From: a virus
Length of the DNA: 64,000 bases
IMG/VR virus record: IMGVR_UViG_3300029787_000001
Span: 1-64,000 of that record
Direction: 5' to 3' (one strand)
Shown: positions 8,876 to 17,020 of the stretch, piece after piece
Numbering within the stretch: position 1 is the first letter of the stretch
Layout of the letters: every line of letters begins with the position of its first letter
The notes under the pieces: generated by a model
What the model saw: the letters and a program-made list of their open reading frames with translations, nothing else
Told to the model about the DNA's origin: nothing
The model's database searches: none
Program-made: the position numbers and the translations under genes

Positions 8876-8886
8876 AGGAGGTAAGC

Positions 8887-9027
8887 ATGGCTATTAAGAA
8901 AGCACAGAACAACGCACCCAAGAAAAAGACTACTATTGGGAAGAGTCCGCTAACAAAGCGTAAGCAACCGGGTCCGCACGGCGGAAACAAGGGCTACAAG
9001 AAGCGTTATCGCGGTCAAGGTAAGTGA
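8887..9027 (+). CDS. Very basic small protein
   Basis: 46 residues: M-A-I-K-K-A-Q-N-N-A-P-K-K-K..., dominated by Lys, Arg, Gly and Pro, with no hydrophobic core. GGAGGTAAGC gives a strong ribosome-binding site. A nucleic-acid-binding or condensing peptide is plausible. It sits just before a strong terminator and ends the polymerase operon. Confidence 0.7.
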   Translation: MAIKKAQNNAPKKKTTIGKSPLTKRKQPGPHGGNKGYKKRYRGQGK

Positions 9028-9034
9028 AATGAAG

Positions 9035-9062
9035 AACCCCCATTCTATTTAGAATGGGGGTT
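9035..9062 (+). terminator. Rho-independent terminator
   Basis: AACCCCCATTCTA pairs with TAGAATGGGGGTT over about 12 base pairs with a tiny loop; CCATGTTTTG follows, so the U-run is short. It closes the dnaE-HNH-basic protein unit. Confidence 0.75.
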
Positions 9063-9069
9063 CCATGTT

Positions 9070-9756
9070 TTGCGAACAAGAGATTTGGTCAAGTGGCACA
9101 GAGCCGTAAATGAAATCCGCTATAAGCACACCGAATTGGAACTGCTTAAAGAGATGGCAGATGAATATAACCCGATTTTTCATGCCCATGTGAGAGACTA
9201 TTGCGAACAAGTCGGTATAGATCTGGAAGCCTTAAAGAAAAGAGCCGGCTTGTCTGTGGTTAGGGAAAAGAGCGAAGAAGAAGCCGAGAAAGAAGAGGAT
9301 GAAGCAAAACTTTTGCAAGATGGGGAAGCCATCGACGAAGCCTCTGAAGAGCCTGACGGCGAAGAGCAGAAAAAGAAACCGAAAGCCGTGGAGCACGAGA
9401 TGCATGATATCTTCAAGAGGCTTTTCAAAAAACTTGCAGTCCACCTGCACCCAGACAAAGTGATGGGCTTGACAGATCAGGAGAGGCACGATAGATTAGA
9501 GATGTTCAAGGATGCCAAGCAAGCCTTAGATGACGAGCGCTATTTCTTTCTTCTAGATCTTTCAGATCGCTTCAACATCACACTGCCCAACAACTACAAG
9601 CAGCAGACGAGGTGGATGAAATCAAGATCAGTAGAACTTGAGTCTGAAATAAAGTCACAGAAATCAAGCTTTAATTATGCTTATGCTGATTGCGACACAG
9701 ACGAGGCGAGAGAAAAACTTGTGGTAATGTTTTTGAAACAATTTTATGGGCTATAG
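9070..9756 (+). CDS. J-domain (DnaJ-like) protein
   Basis: 228 residues. A J domain sits near residues 112-170: helix II F-K-K-L-A-V-H-L-H-P-D-K with the HPD motif, then a helix with A-K-Q-A-L-D-D. J domains stimulate Hsp70 ATPase, so it may redirect host DnaK. A highly acidic Glu-rich linker (about 70-105) precedes it. No Gly/Phe or zinc domain is present. The start is uncertain: TTG 9070 right after the terminator has only a G-run as ribosome-binding site. Confidence 0.75.
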   Translation: MRTRDLVKWHRAVNEIRYKHTELELLKEMADEYNPIFHAHVRDYCEQVGIDLEALKKRAGLSVVREKSEEEAEKEEDEAKLLQDGEAIDEASEEPDGEEQKKKPKAVEHEMHDIFKRLFKKLAVHLHPDKVMGLTDQERHDRLEMFKDAKQALDDERYFFLLDLSDRFNITLPNNYKQQTRWMKSRSVELESEIKSQKSSFNYAYADCDTDEAREKLVVMFLKQFYGL

Positions 9757-9825
9757 ATAAAAAAGAAAAAAGCCATAATCGTTAGAAATTTTTTTGAGCC
9801 AAATTTTCCAGATTTAGGAGGCAAA

Positions 9826-9936
9826 TTGGAACATCTATTTAACTGCCACGGCGAATGGGCAGCATTTTTTACTTGCGTTAGTTCGCTGCCAATGTTAAGG
9901 TATTGGTACAAGTCCAAAAACATGGAGGAAACTTGA
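9826..9936 (+). CDS. Microprotein overlapping the purA start
   Basis: 36 residues from TTG 9826 after a strong AGGAGGCAAA site. Sequence begins M-E-H-L-F-N-C-H-G-E-W-A-A-F-F and has one hydrophobic stretch, then R-Y-W-Y-K-S-K-N-M-E-E-T. Its TGA overlaps the purA TTG start (TTGA), and its last codons carry the purA ribosome-binding site GGAGGAAAC. Translation coupling to purA is likely. Confidence 0.55.
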   Translation: MEHLFNCHGEWAAFFTCVSSLPMLRYWYKSKNMEET

Positions 9937-10940
9937 TTACAGACATTGTTATAGGTCTTCAGCACGGAGACGAAGGTAAAGGCAAGGTAACCCACCACCT
10001 TCTTAAGAGTGGCGAATACACACATTGCGTTCGCTTCAATGGTGGCTGCAATGCGGGGCACACGATCTTCCATAATGGAAAAAAGTTTGTTACCCATCAC
10101 ATCCCAGCAGGCGTGTTTTTCGGCGTCAAGTCAGTCATTGGCAATGGTTGTGTGATCGATCCAGTGAAGCTAGAAGAAGAGATAGACTACTTAGAATCCC
10201 ACGGAATCTCTGTGAGGGAAAATCTAAGGATTGCATCAAATGCTCATGTTATCACCCCGTTCCATAAAGCCGAAGACAGCACTGAAGAAAAGATTGGAAC
10301 AACTAGAACCGGTAACGGACCTGCTTACCGTGATAAGTATGGTCGTACTGGCGTTCGCGCCAGTGACATACCTGAATTACAGCATTTTCTGATTGACATT
10401 TACGAAGAGCTTTCAGGCGAGACTACCATCTTAATGGAGGGCGCTCAGGGCTTCTGGTTAGACCCTGACTGGGGTGACTACCCCTATGTCACCTCATCGC
10501 ACACAGGAACGGCAGCCGCCATTCAGAACGGCATTAATCCGCGCTCTATCCGCAATGTGTGGGGTGTCGTCAAGGCTTATGAGACCTACGTGGGCGGTCG
10601 AGAATTCCAACCATCTGATGAAGTTTTTAATCTTATCCAACAGGTCGGACAGGAATTTGGAGCCACTACGGGACGTGTCAGGCAGTGTAACTGGCTAAAC
10701 GTGAGAGAGACCCAGCGCGCCATCGCAATGAATGGGGTCAACCGTCTTATCGTAAACAAGATGGATGTGCTACGCAAACTGGATGCGTGGGGCACCACTG
10801 AAGGTCGCGTTCACGGCGAGCGTCATTTCCGCGACCACCTTACGCAGCAGTTCGGCACCAGCACCGGCATTGATAAGATTTATTTTTCTGACAACCCCCG
10901 CACGATTCACGACGAGAGTGGCTTGACAGTAGCCGCCTGA
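9933..10940 (+). CDS. purA: Adenylosuccinate synthetase (short phage/archaeal type)
   Basis: 335 residues from TTG 9933 behind GGAGGAAAC; an upstream in-frame start at 9903 has no such site. The enzyme joins IMP and Asp using GTP on the way to AMP. Motifs: G-L-Q-H-G-D-E-G-K-G-K (residues about 8-18, catalytic Asp retained), G-G-x-N-A-G-H-T, T-G-N-G-P-A-Y, E-G-A-Q-G and G-R-V-R-Q-C-N-W. Bacterial PurA has about 430 residues, so this is the compact form, related to phage PurZ, in which the Asp is Ser. With Asp present, AMP synthesis is the safer call. It pairs with the IMP dehydrogenase at 17021. Confidence 0.92.
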   Translation: MITDIVIGLQHGDEGKGKVTHHLLKSGEYTHCVRFNGGCNAGHTIFHNGKKFVTHHIPAGVFFGVKSVIGNGCVIDPVKLEEEIDYLESHGISVRENLRIASNAHVITPFHKAEDSTEEKIGTTRTGNGPAYRDKYGRTGVRASDIPELQHFLIDIYEELSGETTILMEGAQGFWLDPDWGDYPYVTSSHTGTAAAIQNGINPRSIRNVWGVVKAYETYVGGREFQPSDEVFNLIQQVGQEFGATTGRVRQCNWLNVRETQRAIAMNGVNRLIVNKMDVLRKLDAWGTTEGRVHGERHFRDHLTQQFGTSTGIDKIYFSDNPRTIHDESGLTVAA

Positions 10941-10951
10941 CGGGCTATGTT
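10923..10951 (+). promoter_or_regulatory. Sigma70-type promoter overlapping the purA end
   Basis: TTGACA, 17 bases, TATGTT. The -35 box and spacer lie in the last codons of purA and the box is read in frame as coding. It drives uvsE, whose ATG follows 22 bases after the -10 box. Confidence 0.7.
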
Positions 10952-10972
10952 ATAGGAGTCGATGGAGGACAC

Positions 10973-11929
10973 ATGCCCAAGAACTATGGCTACGCATGCA
11001 TCAACATGCAGCTTTCTAACCCACAAGACTTCGGTGGTCACAAGAATGATAGAATCACCACTAACCGTTCAATGATCAAGAGAACCTTTCAGCAGAAGGG
11101 CATCGAATACGCTTCATCCCTATCTCTCCTGAATGTCCTAGACCTTCAGAAAATCCTTGAGTGGAATGTCAAGCATGGGGTCAACTTCTTCCGCCTGTCC
11201 TCCAATGTCTTCCCCTGGGCGTCGGAGTACCAGCTTCACGATCTTCCAGATTACGAAGCAATTTGGGAAGCATGCGAAAGTGTCGGCAACTATGTCCGCA
11301 AGCATGGCATTCGCCTCACTTCGCATCCCGGTCCTTTCAACAAGCTGGCGTCGCCCAAAGAGCGCGTGTTTGAGAACACCAAGCGCGACTTGGAAATCCA
11401 CGGTGAGTTCTTCGACATGCTGGGCTTGCCCCGAGATCACTATGCAAAGATCAACATTCACGTTGGTGCAGCTTACGATAACAAGCCCGTCGCACTAGAT
11501 ACATTTGTAAGAAACTTTGAGCGCCTACCAGCCTCAGTAACCTCTAGACTAACGGTGGAAAACGATGATCGCCAAAGCCTATACTCGACTCAAGAGCTTT
11601 ACGACGGGGTGTTTAGTCGCACTGGTATTCCTATTGTTTTTGACTATCATCACCATGTTTTCTGCCAAGGAGACCTTACAGAAAAGCAGGCTCTGGAATT
11701 GGCTATCTCGACTTGGGGCGACATCAAGCCGGTAGTCCATTACTCTGAGTCTCGTGCAGAAGAGAAGAAGGACGCCAAGATCCGCGCTCATGCCCACTCA
11801 GATTACGTCAACGGTCCCGTCGATGACTACGGCTACGACCTCGACGTTATGATTGAGGCGAAGGCTAAGGAGCTTGCCTTGTTCAAGCTCAAGAAAAACG
11901 ACGCTGAGCGCTTGACAGCAGCAGCATAA
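10973..11929 (+). CDS. uvsE: UV damage endonuclease UvsE/UvdE
   Basis: 318 residues, the normal length for this TIM-barrel metal nuclease that nicks 5' to UV photoproducts. Visible family features: Y-G-Y-A-C-I-N at the start, F-F-R-L-S-S-N-V-F-P-W, L-T-S-H-P-G-P, K-I-N-I-H-V-G, V-E-N-D-D, F-D-Y-H-H-H and V-H-Y-S-E-S, which supply the His, Glu and Asp metal ligands. GGAGGACAC precedes ATG 10973. It provides excision repair without the UvrABC route. Confidence 0.93.
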   Translation: MPKNYGYACINMQLSNPQDFGGHKNDRITTNRSMIKRTFQQKGIEYASSLSLLNVLDLQKILEWNVKHGVNFFRLSSNVFPWASEYQLHDLPDYEAIWEACESVGNYVRKHGIRLTSHPGPFNKLASPKERVFENTKRDLEIHGEFFDMLGLPRDHYAKINIHVGAAYDNKPVALDTFVRNFERLPASVTSRLTVENDDRQSLYSTQELYDGVFSRTGIPIVFDYHHHVFCQGDLTEKQALELAISTWGDIKPVVHYSESRAEEKKDAKIRAHAHSDYVNGPVDDYGYDLDVMIEAKAKELALFKLKKNDAERLTAAA

Positions 11930-11940
11930 CCCGTTACACT
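11912..11940 (+). promoter_or_regulatory. Promoter inside the end of uvsE
   Basis: TTGACA, 17 bases, TACACT, followed by ACAATACATAACAAGGAGGAC. The box is translated as the last residues of UvsE (L-T-A-A-A). The downstream ACATAACAAGGAGGAC leader is shared with promoters at 13373 and 21493. Confidence 0.8.
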
Positions 11941-11964
11941 ACAATACATAACAAGGAGGACACT

Positions 11965-12453
11965 ATGTCCATGACTGCGAAAAACCTTTCGGAACGTGAT
12001 AACTGGCAAAAATATGCTAGAATTATTGGAGATGCAGGAGAAGACAATTTTGTTTCTTTTGTTGCCAAATATTTGCCTGGGCACTACAATATTGTCTATA
12101 AGCCACCAAAGCTCGCAATCTATAGTGATGGTCGTGGAATCAAGCTAGATTCTATGATTGTTAACACAAAGACCGGAAAACGACTTTATGTTGAGAACAA
12201 GACAGGCAACAATGGTGGCAATGCACATGAGCGAGCCTATAAGTTCATCTCTGAGCCACTAAAGGATAGAGTGAGGGAGAACCACCACGGCGCCGATGAG
12301 CCATTTTTTCTGATTTTTTCGGGAGAAACTTTTCAAGGTCAGAAATATCAAGATGAGCTTAATCTGTTGCTCGAAGGAAACAACTATGCCATAATAGAGC
12401 CACACTATGCAAATATTGAACAAGTGGCAAAGCAAATCGTGGAGATCGTATGA
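11965..12453 (+). CDS. PD-(D/E)XK nuclease-like protein, possible restriction endonuclease
   Basis: 162 residues. G-D-A-G-E-D-N-F starts a helix, then L-D-S-M-I-V and L-Y-V-E-N-K-T-G give a D...E-x-K arrangement of metal-binding nucleases, followed by N-G-G-N-A-H-E-R-A-Y-K, a stretch also seen in type II restriction enzymes. The end overlaps the start of an adenine methylase (ATGA), the classic order of a restriction-modification pair. The nuclease fold is well supported; sequence specificity and activity are not known. Confidence 0.7.
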   Translation: MSMTAKNLSERDNWQKYARIIGDAGEDNFVSFVAKYLPGHYNIVYKPPKLAIYSDGRGIKLDSMIVNTKTGKRLYVENKTGNNGGNAHERAYKFISEPLKDRVRENHHGADEPFFLIFSGETFQGQKYQDELNLLLEGNNYAIIEPHYANIEQVAKQIVEIV

Positions 12454-13376
12454 AACCCTTGTTTATGTGGGCTGGCGGGAAAAGCAAGATGATCCCCAAA
12501 TACACAGCCGCAGGCGTTCTTCCATCCACGTTTGATAAATACATTGAGCCCTTTATGGGCGGTGGGGCAATGTTTATTTGGGCTTATAGTAAAAACCCAA
12601 ATGCTGAGTTTGTCATCAATGACTTGAACGCCGGAATCATGTCGATTTACACAGCAATCAAGAATGATGTTCAAACATTTATTAAGCATATGGACGAGAT
12701 GTCTGCCGAATATATGCCTTTAGAGAAGGGAGAGACAAACAAAGCATTAGAGAAAAAACTAGAAAAAGATTGGAAACACTTATATAATTTAAGTCCCTGT
12801 AGGAGGTACTATTATTATCGACTGAGAGACCTCCATGCTTTTGAATATCAAAACTGGGATGCCACGAAAGAAGCGGCAGTGCTATACTTTCTCATGAAGA
12901 CGGGCTTCAACGGCATTTGGCAAGAAAACAAAAACACAAATGGAAGATTTGGCACCCCCGCAGGACTCTTAAATCAAAAACACAAGGTGTTTGATAAGGA
13001 AAATATACTTGAATGGCACACCGCACTTCAGGTTACCGAACTTCTGGCTGGTGATTTTAAGGATACACTATCTCACGCCAGCAAGAGTTCATATGTTTTC
13101 TTAGATCCGCCTTATCGTGGTTCATTTACACAATATGGTGTTGATTTTGATGACCAGATTCAAGAATCTGTTATTGAGTTTCTCAACGATTGTGCCGCCA
13201 AAGGAGCCCATGCAATGATGTCGAACAGAGATGTGGGAGATAGCTTTTTTGAGAAAAGGAAAGGCAATAACAAGATTATCCGGTTTGAAGTAACCTACAC
13301 CGCAGGACGTAGGAAGAAGACAGAAGATGGCTTTGAAGCGAAAAAGGCAGTAGAAATTCTAATGCTTCCTGCTTGA
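12450..13376 (+). CDS. dam: D12-class DNA adenine-N6 methyltransferase
   Basis: 308 residues. M-W-A-G-G-K-S-K-M-I and Y-I-E-P-F-M-G-G-G-A-M-F form the SAM-binding motifs X and I. F-L-D-P-P-Y near residue 220 is the catalytic motif IV. D12 enzymes such as Dam modify adenine, often in GATC. ATGA coupling to the nuclease gene suggests a modification partner or self-protection. The TGA stop lies inside the next promoter's TTGACA. Confidence 0.92.
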   Translation: MKPLFMWAGGKSKMIPKYTAAGVLPSTFDKYIEPFMGGGAMFIWAYSKNPNAEFVINDLNAGIMSIYTAIKNDVQTFIKHMDEMSAEYMPLEKGETNKALEKKLEKDWKHLYNLSPCRRYYYYRLRDLHAFEYQNWDATKEAAVLYFLMKTGFNGIWQENKNTNGRFGTPAGLLNQKHKVFDKENILEWHTALQVTELLAGDFKDTLSHASKSSYVFLDPPYRGSFTQYGVDFDDQIQESVIEFLNDCAAKGAHAMMSNRDVGDSFFEKRKGNNKIIRFEVTYTAGRRKKTEDGFEAKKAVEILMLPA

Positions 13377-13401
13377 CAGCAGGAGCGTAACCCGTTACAT
13401 T
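13373..13401 (+). promoter_or_regulatory. Promoter whose -35 box holds the dam stop codon
   Basis: TTGACA, 17 bases, TACATT, then ACAAACATAACAAGGAGGAC. TGA 13374-13376 ends the methylase. Confidence 0.82.
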
Positions 13402-13424
13402 ACAAACATAACAAGGAGGACTAA

Positions 13425-13682
13425 ATGTCTACATCAACCGAAGAGAAGAAGCGCTACGTTCTGGAGTACATCCGGTCACTCGTGGCAATCGAAGAGGCTA
13501 TCGAGCCTTACAAGGAGCAGAAGCGAGAGCTACGCACCGAGTACCGAGAGCAGGGCTGGCTTAACACCGACGAGATCCGTGCGGCTGTGAAGGCTTACCG
13601 TCTGTTCAAGGGCAAGGTAGACATCGAGGATGTTTACGACAACTACAAGATGCTCTCCGGCGGCGACGAGGAGGAAGCGTGA
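13425..13682 (+). CDS. Small helical protein upstream of dUTPase
   Basis: 85 residues, almost entirely charged helix: Y-V-L-E-Y-I-R-S-L-V-A-I-E-E-A-I-E, then K-E-Q-K-R-E-L-R-T-E-Y-R-E-Q-G-W-L-N and K-A-Y-R-L-F-K-G-K. The layout resembles small coiled-coil DNA-associated proteins such as DUF2312/GapR, but the match is by style only. GTG of the dUTPase overlaps its end. Confidence 0.65.
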   Translation: MSTSTEEKKRYVLEYIRSLVAIEEAIEPYKEQKRELRTEYREQGWLNTDEIRAAVKAYRLFKGKVDIEDVYDNYKMLSGGDEEEA

Positions 13683-14134
13683 TTATAGAGTATCATCGTC
13701 TTAGCGAGCTTGTAGAGCACCCGATCCGCTCTAACTCTTCTGATGCTGGATTAGATGTGTTTGCTCATCTTGAGGAAACAACGATCATCCCGCCAGGAGG
13801 GAGTGCAATTATTCCAACTGGACTTCGATTTGGGGTTCCACATGGCTACATGCTACAAGTCATGAACCGCTCTAGTGTGGCTGCTAAGCGTAGTCTCGTT
13901 GTGGGAGCACATGTGGTTGATTCTGGCTACGATGGAGAAGTGTTTATTAATCTCCACAACATTGGAACTAAGTCACAGCAGATTAAGACCGGACAGAAGA
14001 TTGCACAACTAGTTATGATCCCAGTTGTTCATTTCCGGGCACTTGAAAGGGTCGATGGGCTAATCTATGATGAGTGTTTCCCCATTACAATTTCAGACCG
14101 TGGACAGGGAGCACTAGGCAGCACAGGAGCATAA
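13679..14134 (+). CDS. dut: Trimeric dUTPase
   Basis: 151 residues, GTG start overlapping the previous TGA. All five motifs are visible: S-S-D-A-G-L-D-V, N-R-S-S, G-A-H-V-V-D-S-G-Y-D-G-E-V, G-Q-K-I-A-Q-L-V and R-G-Q-G-A-L-G-S-T-G. It hydrolyses dUTP to dUMP, keeping uracil out of phage DNA and feeding ThyX. The residue before R-S-S is Asn where Pro is more usual. Confidence 0.95.
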   Translation: MIIEYHRLSELVEHPIRSNSSDAGLDVFAHLEETTIIPPGGSAIIPTGLRFGVPHGYMLQVMNRSSVAAKRSLVVGAHVVDSGYDGEVFINLHNIGTKSQQIKTGQKIAQLVMIPVVHFRALERVDGLIYDECFPITISDRGQGALGSTGA

Positions 14135-14135
14135 A

Positions 14136-15656
14136 ATGGCACAGACAATCTTGACAGAAGCAGCGCCTCCCGAGAAAGAGGCATTATATGGAGCTTTGGG
14201 TGTTTATCCAGACAAAAACACTGCAATTGCAGAGTTGATTGATAATTCTGGAGAATATGGCAACACTACTACTATCAAGATTGTCTGCAAGCCAGACCGA
14301 ATTGTCATCAGTGACGATGGCGCTGGCTTGAATCCAGAAACCATGGTGTCTATGTTTCGCATCAAGAGAAACGAACACTCCAAAGGCGAGACAGGCAAGT
14401 TCGGCTATGGGTTCAAGTCAGCCACCAGCTTTCTTGGAGAAGGAACGACTGTTCTTTCTTTGCAAAAAGGGACGTTCACTTGGGGCAAGGCTGAGCCAAA
14501 CAACAACTGGCAATACGAAATAAAGTCAATCCCTCCCGACGACTCAGAGTTTGAGAGCTATAAAGAAGATTGGAATAAAGATAAAGCAGTTGATTCCACG
14601 AGCGGGACCGTAATCATCATTCCAAAACTGAAGGAACAGTTTAGTGATGCAGAGGCAGCCCACCTACAGATGTTCATTTCAACAACCTACGCCCTCAACT
14701 TCAAGCAGAAGAACATAAGAGTAAGTTTGAATGGTGCGGACATCAAGTTCTCAAAGCTATTCGGCAAGCCCGCAATTCAAGAGTTTGACAAAAAGATTGT
14801 AAAGTTCAACGACATTGAATTTGCAGTTTCGATCCTGCTTCGTGATAACGAAGACATGCGATCTGGCTTGACCATTGTGAGAAACGATAGGATTATTGCC
14901 AGCGGTTACACGCTAGGTCTCCCAGGCATTTCGGATCCAGCCATGGCTGAATATCAAGTCGTCTTATGGGGCTCAGACCAGCTTGACGATTCTTTAAAGA
15001 TGACACCGATGAAAACAATCAGCCCCAATCAGGCTATCGATAGAGCCTTCCGCCGCTCTTTCTTTTTCCATTCCGGTCTTGTTGCCGAAATAAAAAAGAT
15101 TATTGAACAAGCCCCGCAGGCAGGCGAAGTGTTTGTCCCACTCTCACAGCACACGCGACTGCTTACCGGATTAGAAGGATTACGCGAGAAACTGCCGCAA
15201 AAATTTTCCTCCTACGTCGCGACAAGGGAGACGGATTTGGCTCAAAAGCCACTCCCGCCAGCAGTCCACAAGGAAAGGGACAAAGTTATCAGCATTGTTT
15301 CCGCGCCAAAATTTCCACCCTCACCACAAACGAAGGTTACAACGACATCGGTAACCTTCACGCAAGGTCTCTTCAACATCGACCTAAAGCCGTTGGGGGC
15401 AAACAACTTCATGTGGGACGTAGAAGAGAGAGTCATCAACAACAAACTACAAATCGTCGCAGTGTTCAACTACGATATCCCGTTTGTTCGTGGCATCATC
15501 TCAGGTCCCCGCAACGAAGTAGCAAAAGACTTCATCAATGACGCCATCGCACAGATAATCTATTCCAAGATTCATGTTGACAGTTCAATCCACAATGGTT
15601 ATAAGAATACATATCGCAACATCTCGCGAATCAAAACACAAATTTTTGGAGAATAA
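14136..15656 (+). CDS. MORC-like GHKL ATPase
   Basis: 506 residues. The N-terminal GHKL (Bergerat) ATP site is complete: A-I-A-E-L-I-D-N-S (N box, about residue 30), I-S-D-D-G-A-G-L (G1, about 60) and G-K-F-G-Y-G-F-K-S-A (G2, about 88). The spacing and the I-x-x-L-I-D-N-S form fit the MORC/MutL-related branch rather than histidine kinases. A transducer-like middle (L-T-I-V-R-N-D-R-I-I-A-S-G) follows, then a low-similarity tail. Prokaryotic MORC-type ATPases are known to sit with restriction-modification genes, and here dut and a Dam flank it within 2 bases. Confidence 0.85.
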   Translation: MAQTILTEAAPPEKEALYGALGVYPDKNTAIAELIDNSGEYGNTTTIKIVCKPDRIVISDDGAGLNPETMVSMFRIKRNEHSKGETGKFGYGFKSATSFLGEGTTVLSLQKGTFTWGKAEPNNNWQYEIKSIPPDDSEFESYKEDWNKDKAVDSTSGTVIIIPKLKEQFSDAEAAHLQMFISTTYALNFKQKNIRVSLNGADIKFSKLFGKPAIQEFDKKIVKFNDIEFAVSILLRDNEDMRSGLTIVRNDRIIASGYTLGLPGISDPAMAEYQVVLWGSDQLDDSLKMTPMKTISPNQAIDRAFRRSFFFHSGLVAEIKKIIEQAPQAGEVFVPLSQHTRLLTGLEGLREKLPQKFSSYVATRETDLAQKPLPPAVHKERDKVISIVSAPKFPPSPQTKVTTTSVTFTQGLFNIDLKPLGANNFMWDVEERVINNKLQIVAVFNYDIPFVRGIISGPRNEVAKDFINDAIAQIIYSKIHVDSSIHNGYKNTYRNISRIKTQIFGE

Positions 15657-16136
15657 ATGGACAAGAACACAAAGCAGGTAATGTTTAGCTCAAAGTCAAA
15701 CGAGTGGGCAACACCCCAATCATTCTTTGACAAGCTTGACCGCATCTATGGACCATTCACGCTTGATGCTGCCGCATCGGCTGATAACTACAAGGTTGCC
15801 AACCATTACACCGAAGCAGACGACTCGCTTTCGCAAAATTGGGGAAGCAACACCGTGTTTCTCAACCCGCCCTACGGTCGCAACCTGAAGGATTGGGTAA
15901 AGAAGTCCTACGAAGAAGGACAAAAGGATGGCACGACCGTTGTCATGCTAATTCCCGCGCGAACCGACACAAAATATTGGCATGACTACGTCATGAAAGC
16001 AGATGAAATCCTCTTCGTTCGAGGACGCATCAAGTTTGGTGACGAGACAAACTCCGCACCATTCCCGTCTGCCGTCGTGGTGTTCCGCAAGACTTCATTC
16101 AACGGACCCCGCATCACCGGAATGGAAAGACCGTGA
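15657..16136 (+). CDS. Phage DNA N-6-adenine methyltransferase (Dam, phage type)
   Basis: 159 residues. S-N-E-W-A-T-P-Q-S-F-F-D, F-T-L-D-A-A-A-S and F-L-N-P-P-Y-G-R are the marks of the small phage-type Dam family; N-P-P-Y is the catalytic motif IV. It starts directly after the GHKL stop. Two or three adenine methylases in one phage suggest protection from more than one host nuclease. Confidence 0.9.
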   Translation: MDKNTKQVMFSSKSNEWATPQSFFDKLDRIYGPFTLDAAASADNYKVANHYTEADDSLSQNWGSNTVFLNPPYGRNLKDWVKKSYEEGQKDGTTVVMLIPARTDTKYWHDYVMKADEILFVRGRIKFGDETNSAPFPSAVVVFRKTSFNGPRITGMERP

Positions 16137-16384
16137 ATCGTGCGCAGCGCCGTCTTCTAAAGAAGAAGAACAAAGGCAACGAAAAATTAGTGAAAAAAAT
16201 GGAAACTTTCGGGCATAGACCCGATAAGTGCTCCGCATGCGATGAACCATTTGATAAAAAATCAAAAGAACACGCACAAACTTGGCAGGTAGTCGTAAGA
16301 GAGGACCCAATGCGCGTTTCGCTATTCTGCCCGCAATGCATCAAGAAAACACAGGAGGTGATAGATGCCCACACAGACACCTGA
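16133..16384 (+). CDS. Small zinc-finger-like protein
   Basis: 83 residues from GTG 16133. The N-terminus is strongly basic (N-R-A-Q-R-R-L-L-K-K-K-N-K). Cys pairs C-S-A-C and C-P-Q-C lie about 40 residues apart and could bind one zinc. Overlaps the gene on both sides. Function unknown; nucleic-acid binding is plausible. Confidence 0.65.
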   Translation: MNRAQRRLLKKKNKGNEKLVKKMETFGHRPDKCSACDEPFDKKSKEHAQTWQVVVREDPMRVSLFCPQCIKKTQEVIDAHTDT

Positions 16385-16670
16385 TGAGAACCCACACACT
16401 GAAGAGGTTGCTCTCGATTATCTAAACAAAGTAAAGCAAGGACTTGAGGACATCGCTCGTCGCGAAGCTGTCAACCACCCCACGCACTACAACCAAGGTC
16501 ACATCGAAGTAATTGATGCTATCGAAGACTGGGGACTTGACTTTAACTCCGGCAATGTAGTAAAATATGTAGCGAGGCACCAACACAAGGCAGAAGCTCT
16601 TGAGGACCTAAAGAAGGCACGTTGGTATCTTGACCGCATCATAGAGGGGTACGAAAATGACGGTAGCTAG
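16365..16670 (+). CDS. DUF3310 phage protein
   Basis: 101 residues. V-N-H-P-T-H-Y-N-Q-G-H-I-E-V-I-D, F-N-S-G-N-V-V-K-Y-V-A-R-H and D-L-K-K-A-R-W-Y-L-D-R are the conserved elements of DUF3310, widespread in phage replication regions and often annotated as a nucleotide-kinase-like protein without proof. Overlaps the neighbours by 20 and 14 bases. Confidence 0.85.
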   Translation: MPTQTPDENPHTEEVALDYLNKVKQGLEDIARREAVNHPTHYNQGHIEVIDAIEDWGLDFNSGNVVKYVARHQHKAEALEDLKKARWYLDRIIEGYENDGS

Positions 16671-17019
16671 AATAAATAGAAAAAACCTAGACCAAATTCT
16701 AGGCGGAAAAGTTGACGGCGAACATGAAGTGGTAATCAAGCTCTATGGCTCCAACTGCCACCTATGTCATGCACTAAAGCCACGCTTTGTGGACATCTCC
16801 GATGAATACGACGGCATCCATTTCTATGCTTTCAACATGGAAGATGGCAACGGGCTTGAGAAAAAATATGGCTTTGAAGGTGTCCCTTCAATCTGTTATG
16901 TAAACACTGGTGGAGTTAGACCAAAGGTTCGCTTCATGGATGACCCAAAAAAGCCGCATAAGGAAACTTGGTTTGATCCCACCGGCATTAGAATCTTTAT
17001 TGATAAGAACAGGAACTAA
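16657..17019 (+). CDS. Thioredoxin-like protein
   Basis: 120 residues. V-V-I-K-L-Y-G-S-N-C-H-L-C-H-A-L has a strand followed by a C-x-x-C at the start of a helix, and G-V-P-S-I-C-Y-V supplies the cis-Pro. The C-terminus adds a strand pair and an F-I-D-K-N end. It probably reduces ribonucleotide reductase or another phage enzyme; no reductase is visible in the window. Confidence 0.75.
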   Translation: MTVARINRKNLDQILGGKVDGEHEVVIKLYGSNCHLCHALKPRFVDISDEYDGIHFYAFNMEDGNGLEKKYGFEGVPSICYVNTGGVRPKVRFMDDPKKPHKETWFDPTGIRIFIDKNRN

Positions 17020-17020
17020 C

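Noticed and set aside
9065-9072. ATG 9065 as start of the J-domain protein
   Set aside because: It is in another frame that does not encode the J domain.
9933-10940. PurZ and a diaminopurine (Z) genome
   Set aside because: The catalytic Asp of PurA is present and no Z-type polymerase, DatZ or MazZ gene is seen in this window.
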